The notes under the pieces are model-generated. The model did not search any database. It was not told the DNA's origin and worked only from the letters and a program-made list of their open reading frames with translations. Shown here piece after piece: positions 35,942 to 47,403 of a DNA stretch of 64,000 bases. The position numbers and the translations under genes were made by a program. Positions within the stretch are counted from its first letter, which is position 1, and each line of letters opens with the position of its first letter. Origin of the DNA: Stemphylium vesicarium (lineage: Eukaryota; Ascomycota; Dothideomycetes; Pleosporales; Pleosporaceae); NCBI GenBank assembly GCA_004380135.1, contig QXCR01000002.1:248001-312000 (forward strand), written 5' to 3'.

Positions 35942-36433
35942 ATGTGTATGTGGTGGAGCTGCTGTAGAGTTCATTCGCGCAGCGCGGAAGTCGATACAAG
36001 AGGCGAGGAGACGCAGCTAGCGTTAGGAGAGAGATAGTCACGGGAGGTATCAGCCCGCGAAGGAGAAGAATTTTCAGTACCGAGAGATATCAATAGTGGT
36101 GATAGTAGGGGCAGCGTTTGGGTAGATAGAGGGTTTGGAGTGGATAATCCTACTTTCGTGTGAATCACTTGCAAAAAGTCCTAGCTCAGTTGTTGTGGTG
36201 ACTTGGGCATATCGGAAGGTGATATCGTTGCGCCTACCATTTTTAGACCGCTGCTCTCACTTCTCGCAACGCGCAAACGCAGCGATCCGCCCTCACTGTT
36301 TGTTGTCGTTCTGAGAGCTCGTGCCTAACCCGAACCTGCCTCACCTATATAACAGCTCTCAAGGCTTTGCCTACTCTCAAACCGTTGCTTCCAATCTCTT
36401 AATCCATAATCCAAATCTGCCGCAACAGTAGAT
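35942..36433. other. Intergenic
   Basis: Contains the promoter of the La-motif gene. It has a TATATAAC sequence near 36348, about 85 bp before the start codon, that may be a TATA element. Confidence 0.4.
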
Positions 36434-38418
36434 ATGGCGACCGCAATTACTGCACCACCTGCGGAAACTGGCAGCCCCGATGGAGCTTCTACCAACACAC
36501 ATACAAGCTCGGTGGCTAACGATACAGCCCAAGATCATCCTGACGGTGCCGAGATCCGTCGCCAAGTGTGTTCCCCATCTCCCAATTAATTGGTAATCTC
36601 TGTGGCGTACTGACGGTCCTTCAAGGTAGAATTCTACTTCTCCGATGAAAATCTCCCGACAGACACGCATCTGCTGCAGTGCTGTAATGGGCGCAAGAAC
36701 AATCCTGTATCCATCAGTCGCATCTGCGGTTTCTCAAAGATGCGAAAATACAAGCCGAAGACTCTTGTAGTCCAAGCACTTCGCCTAAGCGCATTCTTGG
36801 AAGTTTCTGAGGACGGAAAGAGAATCAAGCGGAAGGTACCACTACAGGGAAAGTGCCTGCTAGACCCGGATTTCTTCGACGATGAAGACATTGCCTACGA
36901 TCCGCGCGTAGGCAAGCCCGCCCAGTATCCGGTACCCCTCCTTCCCCAGAAGAAGGCCAAGTACCCCGAAGGAGTGTCCAAGAACATGCTCAAGGCTACA
37001 GGATTTGAGAAGACTTACATTGAACCACCTCTGAAGGCTAAGGAAGCCGCAGAGGAGGAAGAGATGTATGCTCCCGAGAAGCACTTTATCGAACGCATCG
37101 AACTCGCGATCCAGCGCTTCAAGCAGACTCGTCGCATGCACCAAATGTATTCACACGTCTTCAGCAAACTCATGCGCTTCGGTGGCGTTGAGTCCGGTCA
37201 GCGTATGTACCAGGGAATATCGAGGCAGGAGATGAACGGAATGAACGCCGAAGAGATTGCAAAAGCTCTTGCCGTCCACAACGTACCTTGGGACCGTTCC
37301 GACGAGAAACAATGGGTGGTTGACTTTGCTGGTATTTGTAAGGCTTTCCTGTGAGTCAACTTACCCAGACATGTACAAACGCAAAACTGACCGCAATAGC
37401 TCATCCTGGTATCCCGCCCACTACGGATACACTCTACAGGCTGTCAAGAATGCTTGCCAAGTCCCCCGCGCCTTCTTCAAATACCTTCGCTTCCACAATG
37501 TCTGTCCGGAGTACGATGACCAGCTTGCTGCTGCCCTCCAAATCTGCGATACCGCCGAAGAGCAGCTTCCCAAAACCAACGCTGTAGGTCTTGCTTTACC
37601 GGGTGATTTCAACAAGTCGGCCAGTGTCGTGTTTGGTGGCGCACAGGCTGGCATGTACACTGGCGACAAGTCTTGGGCTGAGGAGTTGAGGAAGGAGGGC
37701 ATGGAAATTGAAGAGATCGGCATCCGCGACGAGGTCGCCAAAGTCAGTTTTGGCACCGGGCTTGCAATCTTGGGCACCGATGAGCAGTTTGAATTGTACG
37801 AGTCATCCAAGTTGAAGGTTCTCAGCAAAGAGTCTGCCTACCTCGAAGTTGTCGCCATTCACCTTCCTGATGAAGGTACCAGGGCGGCTTATGCAGAACA
37901 GGGCCAGCTTCATCAGAGAAAAATTGATCTAAAGCCTCTGGGAACGCTCATCTGCAAGACTTGGTACACAGATGATTGCGAAGAGTACGACCTTCCGAAA
38001 GATCAAGACAAGTACCCCAACGGAAAGCCTCGTAAGGCTGGTAAGGACGACAAGAAGCTCGAGTTTTGGGTTGAAGAAGACATAATTGTGGATTGCTTCG
38101 TAGGCATGAAGGTGGACGCTAACATCATCTTTCTCTCTGGTGGTCTGACTATGATTGACGACGTCAAAGAAACAATGTGTAGCTTCTACACCTGGTTGCC
38201 GAACGAACTGTGGATGGAGAGGAAGCCCAAGGAGGTGCGATGGCTCAAGAAGAGTACGTCATGTCCATGCAGGAACATATCGTGAGACTTAGGCTAATTC
38301 CATACGCTGGCATGTAGGCATGGGTCTCGACGACGACGACGAAGAGATTGAGGCCAACGGAGGGACAAAGAAGAGTGCGGGTAAGGAAACTTCGTATGAC
38401 GAATTTGATGATGAATGA
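36434..38418 (+). CDS. La-motif plus Arb1-like (Argonaute chaperone) protein
   Basis: Exons 36434-36565, 36626-37350, 37400-38253 and 38318-38418 give 603 residues. Residues about 41-125 form a La-type RNA-binding winged helix: RRQVEFYFSDENLPTD, then PVSISRICGFSKMRKY and a final ALRLSAFLEVSEDGKRIKR. From about residue 195 to 560 the sequence resembles the Arb1 family of the fission yeast ARC complex, which holds Argonaute and siRNA duplexes. This includes RIELAIQRFKQTRRM, LMRFGGVESGQ, AEEIAKALAVHNVPWD, WVVDFAGICKAFL, VCPEYDDQL, LPGDFNKSASVVFGG, GMYTGDKSW and GTDEQFELYE. The C-terminus is acidic (LDDDDEEIE). The La part is firm; the Arb1 part rests on my memory of the family. Together they suggest an RNA-silencing or small-RNA role, in nucleus or cytoplasm. 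All introns are canonical and the frame is intact. Confidence 0.78.
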
Positions 38419-40023
38419 GGATGGAATGAAGGACGGGCCAGTGGACCTTTGTCGCGTCTCGCGATGAAACTTTGGCCCAAGGCTCGATGGTCGGATATCG
38501 TGCCGGGTGGCGTGAGCACGGTTCCCGCTTCTGGCCCAGAGAGAAAAGCATCTACCCATACAGATGAGATGGAGATGGAGATGAAACATGACGAATGCAT
38601 GTGTAGTGCTTGTAGTTCCCTAGAAGCAGCAGCGGGCGTTTAATTGAAGGGAACAAACAGCGGCCAAGAGCTGATTTTGCAGGCACGAATCTCGGGATGA
38701 ACTAGTATGCTTTGCGAGGAAGCTTTCGATGGGAATATTGGGTTTAATAATGCGCATCTGGCCCCTCTGATGTAGCAACAAAATCGATGGCGATTTGGAT
38801 CTAACAGCATCTTTCCACAGCCAGAATCCAACCGTGTCTCCTGTCCTTGACAGACCCTGAGATTACTGAAACCAATGCACTTCCCCATCAGGATGTGCAT
38901 CCTTCCGCATAGTTGTATCCACAAGGCCACAAGGATGCACCTTCCCGCCTCAGTTTGACAAGGTAACCAGCTGCGCCACGCTTGTGCGCCTCAGTTTCAC
39001 CTATCGAGCTCCCCAGCGCCCGCCTTGAGCAATGTCGACACCGCAATACGAAGCCAACACCGAAACCATAACCACGCACGATGCTATGCCAATAATTGAG
39101 ACCAAGCCTCGCTTTCTTGTGTCCCCGCTTGGCCCCCAAGCAACGTGAGAAATGCCTAGAGCGTGGCTGACGCCGCTCTTCCGCCCCTCCGCAAAAGCGA
39201 ACGGCCCCCACTGGTTGTATGACTACTGCTACACGCAATCCAGGGCCGACTCTCCAACACTTGGCATGACCAAAACGCCATGGAATGCCTGGGGTCCGCC
39301 AAGCCCACGCCCTATCGGAGTGCGTAAACAGCGAGCAAAGCCGTTTGTTTGCCGGCGGGCTAGGCACGCAACGTTACCTTGGTCTCCCTCCAAGGCCCTA
39401 TTTCGGATGCGTAGGAGAAAGGGAAAAGGGGTTGAGTGGGTGAGTGTGCAAATGCGCTTATCCGCTGCAAAGACGCGTCTCTTCGTACAACGTTCCTAAA
39501 GCACACAATGCAGTGTCAAGAAGATGGAAATGAGTAGTTATCGACAGGGTAAGGCCAAGTAAACAAGTCACACATGAGTTACCCGCCTTACCCAACTACA
39601 CCTCGTTTCGCATAGGGAATGCGCGCGCAAGGTGAGTCCTGGCCCACGGCGAGGAGGGGGGGGGGGGGGGGGTGTGGGGGTGCGCTGTGGTAATAAGGTA
39701 AAAACCCAAGGGCAGCCCGCTGTGCTGTCCTGGTCTTTTGATGATTTTCTCTTTATTTCCGCGGTGAAGAGTTGTTGTTGTTGGTTGGCCCTGATTGACA
39801 TGCTACCGCTGCTCGCAACCCGCCATCCTGACGTGGTGTTGCTGCGATTCTATCAAGAACACGATTACTCGACCACGGTCAGGCCATGAGCGTGTGGTGA
39901 AAGGCAAAAGAAGCGAACTACAAACTACGATCGACAAAGCGATAAGATTGAGGGTGTGGAGAAAATCTTAGTGAAGGATTGCAAAAGCTGGTGGAGAACA
40001 TAATCGGGAGATTCGGTGCTAGG
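38419..40023. other. Intergenic, 1.6 kb
   Basis: No supportable gene. It contains a G17 homopolymer (listed) and the presumed promoter of the RTA1-type gene. Confidence 0.5.
39656..39672. repeat. Homopolymer of 17 G
   Basis: Seventeen consecutive G, preceded by AGGAGGA-like purines and followed by TGTGGGGG. It is likely to be unstable and error-prone in sequencing, and it may fold as G-quadruplex. Confidence 0.9.
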
Positions 40024-41200
40024 ATGCTGATGAGGCGTGGAGCTGCGATGGCGGCCGTCGCTTCGCTAAATGCGCGGGCAGCAGCGGACTTTCCCAAACG
40101 GGATCATTATCGTATGTCTACACTTTCTTAACAATTGTTCAAGAGATTATATCTACATACTACACCCCATCCAACGCAATATCATCTACACATACTAACA
40201 TGAAAATACAGCGCAAAATCTTCTCAACCCATACATCTATGACCCCTCCTGCGCCCTTGCCATCACTGCCGCCGTCCTGATCATCCTCCTCTCCATCTAC
40301 TCTTTGACGCAGTACCTACGGCACCGGTCGTGGTTCTTCTGGGCTGCCATCATCGCCATTTTGATGCTAGACCTTGGCTTCATATGCCGCCTCATATCCT
40401 CCTACGACGAAGGAAAAGAGTCACCTTTCCTCGTATCGTGGCTGATGATACTACTCGCACCGAGCTTCCTCGCCGCAGCATGCTACACCGCGTTCAGCAG
40501 GGTAGTCTGGTTCAGTTGCCCCAATGACGCGCTAAACTTCAAGACGCTGTGGTGCTGGCCAAGATGGATAACACCGTGTTTCGTCCTTTTCGACATGTTG
40601 TCCTTCTTAATCCAGCTCATCGGCGCGTCGCAAATCAGTAGGCAGTACGACCATGATCCCTCTGGTAGCCGCACCATCAGCTCCTCGGAGAGAAAAGCGT
40701 TGCCAGGACGTGTGATACTCGTCTTGGGCCTTGTCCTGCAGATGCTGTGTTTTGTCACTTTCTCCATCATCTCCATGCGCTACTTCTACATCTCGCGGCG
40801 TTGGTCGGCTTACGATCTCGGCGACTTGCATCTCTGGAGGAAACTCTCTTACACTATCAACTTCTCGTCCATCTTGATCGCGCTGCGAGCCATTTATCGC
40901 ACAATGGAGATTCCGCACGATCGCGACTACGGGTTGCAGTATTTGCAGAGCCACGAATGGTGCTTCTGGACCTTTGATGCTGCGCCCATCTTTTTTGTTT
41001 TGCTGGCCTTCGCCGTGTGGCATCCGGGGCGCTATCTCCCTCGGTCGTATACAGGACTGAGGCTTGATAAGGCTAGGGCTGTCAAGGAGAAGGATGAGAT
41101 TAGTTCGATGAACAGCGAGAGTAGATATGGGCAGAAGACGGAGCTGAGGGAATACAAGCCCGAGGACTTTCAGAATGATAGAAGTGCGGCGGATGTGTAA
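40024..41200 (+). CDS. RTA1-like seven-helix membrane protein
   Basis: Exons 40024-40111 and 40212-41200 (100-bp intron) give 358 residues. The protein resembles the fungal RTA1 / lipid-translocating exporter family. It has an N-terminal outside segment with YIYDPSCALAITAAVLI, seven hydrophobic helices, and the signature-like ALRAIYRTMEIPHDRDYGLQ with SHEWCFWTFDAAPIFF near the last two helices. A charged cytosolic tail follows. RTA1 relatives are plasma- or vacuolar-membrane proteins tied to resistance to lipophilic compounds and to sphingoid base export; the substrate here is unknown. The exon-1 start is uncertain: three ATGs lie in frame in the first 9 codons. The 3' end faces pop4. Confidence 0.82.
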
Positions 41201-41628
41201 GGAAAGAAATCGTCCGGGACATGGGAAGTGTTTTCATCGTGTGATACCATTGCATTTAGCGAGATGGCGTTTTGAGACTTGATTCGGGATGATACCATGC
41301 TCAATGTTACTATTTCATGATTCGCTTCGTCATCTTCGCTTTACTTGCAGCGACTGGTGTATCTCTTCATCGCTTTGCCATTCCCAAAGTGTGGGATGCA
41401 GTTCACCTCACAGCCTCTCCTCTCTTCGAGCGGGCTCCACGTCTTGTGCACTCCTGCGTGCGACAAGGTTCTTGTAGGACTTGGTTTGTACCATGGCCTG
41501 TACTCAGGCACTTGGACAGACTGATGCCCAAGCCATGTCGACCTATTCCTTATGACACTGTTGATGTCGTAAGGTGAGCAGCATGACCAGGAGTTGTTCT
41601 GATGCTATCCAGCAATGACCGTCATTAC
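41201..41628. other. Intergenic between convergent genes
   Basis: About 0.43 kb. An 86-codon frame at 41317-41577 begins like a signal peptide but lies between two gene 3' ends; I do not call it. Confidence 0.45.
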
Positions 41629-42374
41629 TCATATATCGGGCTGGTAGTGGATTCGGAACTTCCGATTCGCACGATCGGCCGCTCGCGTTTGGAATTGCTC
41701 GCCATTGAGCTCGAAAGTGAGCGGCTCTTTGGGTGTTTTTCCCTCTTCGGTAGGGAGTGGCACTTGGAAACGAAAGATAGTGTGCTCCTTGGGTACAGCT
41801 GGCATTGTTAGATACTTACCACTTACCTTTTCAACCTACCAAACTTACATTTGAGGGCGTTGTTCTTGGTGATCATCTCGAATGTGAATCTGGTATCGCG
41901 GACCACTATGCCTTCAAGGCCTACCCGACTGACGCATCGGCTCCTCACGACGGTCATTAGCGCACCATGCATATCAGCAGTCGCCAAGACCTGCCCACTG
42001 GCATTCGGGGTGATGAGCACGGTCTTCGCAGGATCATCCAAACCCAATACCTCCCTCATGTATCCAACCCAAAGGCTATGTAGCCCCTCGTAGATTGCAT
42101 ACTTTTGCTGTTCCTTTGGTATTTCATTCAGACCGAGCGCACGCTTTTTCGCAGCAGATAACGGCCGTGGCTTGTTCTTGCTGCGCTTGCGCGCGATTTC
42201 TTTGCGGTCGTTGAGAGCGCGACGGCGGATGGCGCGCGCAGAGGGTGTTGGAGATGTTGCGCGAACATACAGTGGACGCTTTACGGCACGTTCTTGGTAA
42301 TGCGATTCTGCGGTTGAAGGAGAAAAGGCGCGTTGAAGCAGGGTTTGGGCGATGTGTGGGTTGGTGTCTGCCAT
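41629..42374 (-). CDS. pop4: RNase P/MRP subunit Pop4 (p29)
   Basis: Two exons, 42374-41849 and 41798-41629 (50-bp intron), give 231 residues. A basic N-terminal region (RKRSKNKPRPLSAAKKRALG) leads to the UPF0086/Rpp29 Sm-like fold: YEGLHSLWVGYMREVLG, then ADMHGALMTVVRSRC, VGLEGIVVRDTRFTFEMITKN and the last exon's PKEHTIFRFQVPLP with FELNGEQFQTRAADRANRKF. Pop4 is a protein subunit shared by nuclear RNase P (tRNA 5' maturation) and RNase MRP (rRNA processing). The start at 42374 (MADTNPH) is preferred to the ATG 12 bp upstream because its context (A at -3, G at +4) is better. It is divergent from RPL9, with starts only about 206 bp apart. Confidence 0.92.
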
Positions 42375-42580
42375 GGTCAAGTGCATCTACTGCTGTGCGG
42401 ATCTGTTATGGCTGGAGATGACGATGGGGTTCGCGAAGGAAAGGCAGTCGCGCTAGGCCCAAGGCGGGCTAGGGGTGTGGCTCGGCTATCGTTTTTCCGC
42501 CCTCACACATTCTCGGGCTTCACACACGTCAAAATCGACCTCAGCTTCGACAACACCGCTAACCCGCAGCAACCGTCAAG

Positions 42581-43791
42581 ATGAAGTACATGTACGTCTC
42601 CCCTTGGAACCCGACACCCAAATCGCTGCAACACACGACTTTCCCACTCCCAAACGGTCAATGGGCGCCTCCACACCAAATTCCACAATCGCAAAACACC
42701 GAATCCTTGGATTTATGCTGACAAGTGCGCAACAGCCACTCCGAGGAAGAGCTCAAGATCCCTGAGGGCGTCAAGGTCAACATCAAGAACAGGAACGTTG
42801 TTGTTGAGGGTGAGTGCACATGTGGACATGTAAATTGAACAAGATACTAATAATTGGAACAGGTCCCCGAGTAAGCCAGCCGCGATAACACAACCTCGAC
42901 GAAGCGATTCTTACATTCTACGCAGGGCAAGCTCACCAAGTCTCTCGGTCACTTGGCGGTCAGCTTCACACACGTACGTTCGGAATCAACACCATCAGCT
43001 GGCATCGAGGACATGTACTAAGACTGGAACAGCCCAAGAAGGAGGTTATCAAGATCGAGCTCCACCATGGAGCCCGCAAGAGCGTCGCCACTCTCCGCAC
43101 CGTCCGCACCCTCATCGTACGTCGAACGCACCGAACGAACATGGATACTGGCAAGGGAAGGACTGGGCTGACAAGGAGCAGAACAACCTGATCATCGGTG
43201 TCACCAAGGGCTACAAGTACAAGATGCGCTACGTATACGCCCAGTATGTCACCTCTCGGATATTTCTTTTAGACTCCTGAAGCAGGCGTCTGGTCCAGCA
43301 CGGCTTGCCAAGCGTTTCGTCCAGAAAGACCGAGGTTGGAGACACGTGCGAAGTTGGAGACACGTGCGAAGTGGTTGGCAAGCCATTCTGAACTGCACCT
43401 GCGATGGCGTTGGCACACATGGTCGGACTTTGCTAACGTCTCGCCCAGTTTCCCCATCAACGTCAACCTGGACAAGAACAGCGAGACCGGCTGCTGGGAG
43501 GTCGAGATCAGGAACTTCATCGGCGAGAAGCTCGTACGAAGGGTCGCCATGAGGCCCGGTGTTGAGGTCGAGGCCTCCAAGAACCAGAAGGATCAGCTCG
43601 AGCTTTCCGGAAACGTAAGGACAACATTGCCAGCAGAACGTCCAACAAGCTAACGGAAGTAGTCACTCGAGGACGTCTCCCAAGGTGCCGCCGATATCCA
43701 ACAAATCTGCAAGGTCCGCAACAAGGATATCCGAAAGTTCTTGGACGGTCTGTACGTGTCGGAGCGCGGCAACATTGTTGATGACGCGTAA
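42581..43791 (+). CDS. rpl9: 60S ribosomal protein L9 (uL6)
   Basis: Eight exons give 193 residues: 42581-42591, 42736-42809, 42863-42870, 42926-42973, 43033-43116, 43182-43243, 43449-43614 and 43663-43791. The spliced protein starts MKYIHSEEELKIPEGV and keeps the family blocks GPRGKLTKSLGHLAVSF, IELHHGARKSVATLRT, NNLIIGVTKGYKYKMRYVYA, HFPINV and the C-terminal DIRKFLDGLYVSERG. It is a structural protein of the large subunit. Exon 1 is 11 bp and exon 3 only 8 bp. The exon-2 acceptor was chosen at 42735 to give MKYIHSEE; the AG 11 bp upstream breaks the frame. The intron before exon 7 is the longest (205 bp) and carries an 18-bp tandem duplication. Confidence 0.95.
43335..43370. repeat. 18-bp tandem duplication in an RPL9 intron
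   Basis: The unit GTTGGAGACACGTGCGAA occurs twice in a row. Each copy contains the palindrome CACGTG, a typical bHLH-binding core. It lies within the 205-bp intron 43244-43448. Confidence 0.9.
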
Positions 43792-44547
43792 ACGGTTCTG
43801 GGGAGTACGGGTTTCTTTACGGGCACATGAGCATCTATGAACTTCTCTGCATCACATGCGGTTGGCGCCTGGGGGTCTAAGCTCAAAAACGATGTTCAAA
43901 CAATACCACCAATGACTTGATGGAAGTACGCGTTCACATTTTCCGTGACATGACGGAAGTCAACAACTTCAATGCTTGCCTGAGGACCGGTAATCGAGAT
44001 ATCCCTCTGCTACCGAGGGATGATAATCGATGAGGAGCTTTTGTTATCATCCAGAGCCAATGCAAGAATGCCTCTCACATTTGCCTCATCCAAGTGTATC
44101 TCTTCGTTGCATCTGTAGTCGGGAACTCCGAGTTTATTTTAGCTCGTTGGACGGGATGAACGGCGTCCCATCTCATGACGAGGCATGAAGGTATTGTCCG
44201 CGGATGTAGTGGTTCCTCATGACGTACCTACTAATGTAGCATTACGGCACTTCGTGCCTACACCCCGCACCATGGCTCGTCACAGTACTCCAAACCATCA
44301 ACCACCGGCATAATGATCAAGCTATCGCCGCAAACCCCGAGGGTTGACAGCTCATCACCACCCGGATTGGAAAGCACTTATGGAAGGCACGGAGAAATTG
44401 CCGCCATTCTTGGGGTATATTAGGAAGCACCTACCCAGCATGTTGGCGGCTCGACGACTACCATTTGCTACCCCGCCACATCCTTGGAAGCTCAAAGTAC
44501 CCCGCCAAGCCATCAATAATTGACCGGCTATCAACTGTTTCACAGAT
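43792..44547. other. Intergenic
   Basis: 0.75 kb between RPL9 and the aldo/keto reductase, both plus strand. No feature recognised. Confidence 0.5.
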
Positions 44548-45727
44548 ATGGCGGACAAACTCGACGTTGAGGGCCTCCTCAAGGAGAGCAAGGCTGAGTA
44601 CAGGCGCTTGGGAAAGAGTGGGCTGAAAGTTTCAATGCCCATCCTTGGTGCTATGAGCATTGGAAGTGCGAAATGGCAGCCATGGGTGATTGAAGAGGCC
44701 GAAGCGCTACCTTTGTTGAAGGCCGCTTACGATCGCGGCCTCACAACTTGGGATACCGGTAAGATTCGTGATCGATAAGATCTAGGGTGTTTACTGATGT
44801 CATTGAAGCCAACGTTTACTCCAACGGCGTTTCTGAAGAACTAGTCGGCAAGGCGATTAAGAAGTACGACCTTCCCCGTGAGAAGCTCGTCATTCTCACC
44901 AAATGCTTCGCCTACGTTGGCGAGGACCCTGGTCTGCGGACTATTCAATATGGAAAAGAACTGCCTCAGTTGAAAGACTACGTCAACCAAGGTGGTCTCT
45001 CGCGTCAAGCAATCTTCAATGCCGTCAACGCCTCGCTCAAGCGTCTGGACATGGACTACATCGACCTTCTCCAGATTCACCGTTTTGATCCCAACACACC
45101 CATTGAAGAGACAATGGAAGCCCTGCACGACCTGGTAAAGTGCGGAAAAGTGCGATACATTGGTGCGAGCTCAATGTGGGCAGTGCAGTTCGCGCAGATG
45201 CAATTCGCTGCCGAGAGGAACGGCTGGACGAAGTTTATCAGCATGCAGAACCATTACAACCTGCTGTATCGTGAAGAAGAGCGTGAGATGAATCGCTTCT
45301 GTAACGACACTGGCGTTGGCCTCATCCCTGTATGCTTCAGCCCGAATTGTAAGGTTGGGCCAGATTGCTAACGCGTCTTCAGTGGGCACCTCTTTGTCGT
45401 GGCCATCTTGCACGTCCCCCCTCGGCCTTCGGCTCCACTACGCGCTCAGAAGGTGAGCAAAAAGCTGGCAACCAAAGTTCTGGTAACAACGAGCGCGATA
45501 AGAAGATCATCGGACGCGTCGAGGAGATTGCGAAGAAGCATGACTGGAAGATGAGCCATGTTGCTCTTGCGTGGATCAACAAGCGCGTCTCAAGTCCGAT
45601 CATCGGCTTCTCCAGTGTTGACAGAATGGACGAGGCACTGGCTGTAAGGGGCAAAGAATTGAGTGAGGAAGAGGAGCAGTATCTCGAGGAGTTGTACGAG
45701 CCTGTTCGTATTGTGGGGCACTCGTAG
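44548..45727 (+). CDS. Aldo/keto reductase
   Basis: Exons 44548-44758, 44809-45329 and 45383-45727 give 358 residues. NADPH-dependent oxidoreductase of the AKR fold, in the group with yeast-type aryl-alcohol and Yakc-like enzymes. The catalytic tetrad is visible: Asp69 and Tyr74 (WDTANVY, across intron 1), Lys102 (LTKCF) and His161 (LLQIHRFD). NADPH-binding signs are YIGASS and the late PIIGFSSVDRMDEAL block. The 358-residue length is normal for the family, and all key residues are present, so it is probably active. It has no signal peptide, so it is cytosolic. The substrate cannot be told from sequence. Confidence 0.92.
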
Positions 45728-46563
45728 AACGGTCGCACGACCACTGTCAGACTTGACCACCACAACATGAAAACGAGGATTAGGCTGCGACTGCTTTTTC
45801 CCGCTTCCAAAGAAGCCAGCCTGTCGCGCTTCGGATGTTGTGATGTTATTTGAAAGGTACAACTCATAGTAGATACGAGCAGCTCGGTAGCATTGCGCAG
45901 CTCCCACGATAGCATGGCCCAATTGCGTTCTAATACGCTTCTCTGCACAGACTATAGTACCTTGCAGCAACCAAGTGGACCAACAAAGGTCTCGGTCCTT
46001 GTTAGGGCCCGAAGCTGAAACGATGCGCGTCGATGCGCGCTTTGCCAACCCATCGAGTGACCAATGACGTCGGTCGCGTGATGTATCTCACCACCGCCGT
46101 ACCTGAGCTGGCGAAGCAACACCACGGCAAGCTCAAGTCAAGGAGAACACGTAGGAGCAAACACTGAGGCTCAATTGCTAGCTTCAATGCCATGTCTGCT
46201 ATGCTATAAACCGTATTGTCTGCTGGACACGCACGCTTACACCGTTGGCGTTGGCTCCTTCCCCGCATTCTGGGCGATGCTCGCTTTCCCCGCATTGGTC
46301 CGTCCATTCACGTCTCACGCCGATTGGGTTGGACCATGATGTGGTGATCAATCAAGTGACCGTCTCCTGTGCCTGCCGTCGACAGACTGAACCCCTCATA
46401 AGCCGCGCCCTCCCTCCCTTCTTCCTCCTCTTCCTCTCACACTCTACTGTGCCTGCTCGTCTTCCAGCCCAGCAACACTTACAATCATCCACTATACAGC
46501 TTCCCAAGCTCTTTGATCATCCACACCTCTTTCCCAGCTAGATTGCAACTGCATACCACTACA
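45728..46563. other. Intergenic with pyrimidine-rich promoter tract
   Basis: A gene-free stretch of 0.84 kb. The part near the next gene is rich in C and T, which is common just upstream of highly expressed fungal genes. Confidence 0.5.
46408..46438 (+). promoter_or_regulatory. CT-rich tract
   Basis: A 31-nt run made only of C and T, ending 125 bp before the start codon at 46564. Such tracts often sit near fungal transcription start sites; the function here is inferred. Confidence 0.5.
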
Positions 46564-47403
46564 ATGGCCGCAGAGACAGAAAACACGCTTCAGAAGGTCG
46601 ACTCTCTCACCGAGGAGCGTACCGATGGCGCCGCTAAGAAGGGCCACCGCAGAGTCAGCTCCATGGCTGCTGATGTCTATCGCATTGAGGACCTAGGTAA
46701 CTACCCCACTGACAACAGCCCAATGGAGGGGTCGTGTGTAAGAACCAGGCAAGGCTGAAACCACCACAGAGAAGGAAGGCAAGCAGATCGAGATTTCAAT
46801 CGAGACACAAAAGCTCAACTGGTAAGTCAACTCTTTCATTGCCTGCACACAGCGGCTTTACCTTATCGTCGAGCGGTCCGCTGCTGTCCGGATGGCACCG
46901 GCAGGCTCCAATGACTTGACGCGCTGCTAATACAGCCCTTTCTAGGAAGCTGAACAAGTCACCCACAACCGTTGAGGACCCAGCAGTACTAAAGCTGCCA
47001 CTCACTGAGCCCAAGCTCAAGTCCATTGCTCTACACTTCCCGCTCGGCCTGGAGGTCACGGCACGGAACATGAAGGGTGTTACCATCAAGGATGCATTAG
47101 ATGCCATCCATAAGCAATTCAAGAAGCGCGTAAGTACTCACAATCTATTCCATCTTCGTACTTTCGGTTGGCGTTGCTCTTATATCCTTACCCCCGGATG
47201 GGGTGTAAAAGCATAGCTGACCCGTACCAAAGGCAGATGACGAGTTCGAAAAGCCGTACCTACGAGGCTTTGAGTGGGACCCAGAAGAGTGCTACACTCG
47301 CTTCATCGTCCACCAGTCGGCCACGCCAACCGCACCCAATGCCTTCGCTTCTGGTGGAAAGAAGAAGAAGGCCAAGAAGACCGAGGGCGAGGAGGGTTCC
47401 TAG
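46564..47403 (+). CDS. Small conserved fungal protein of unknown function
   Basis: Exons 46564-46696, 46770-46821, 46946-47129 and 47233-47403 give 179 residues. The middle and C-terminal parts look like a compact conserved domain: LKLPLTEPKLKSIALHFPLG, GVTIKDALDAIHKQFKKR, then DEFEKPYLRGFEWDPEEC and TRFIVHQ. A Lys-rich tail (SGGKKKKAKKTEG) follows. I have seen similar unnamed fungal proteins, but I cannot assign a function. There is no signal peptide or membrane helix. The basic tail may bind nucleic acid or act as a nuclear signal (guess). Intron junctions are canonical and keep the frame throughout. Confidence 0.75.

Noticed and set aside
41317..41577. 86-codon frame beginning like a signal peptide
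   Set aside because: It lies between the 3' ends of two convergent genes and the rest of the sequence has no protein-like pattern.
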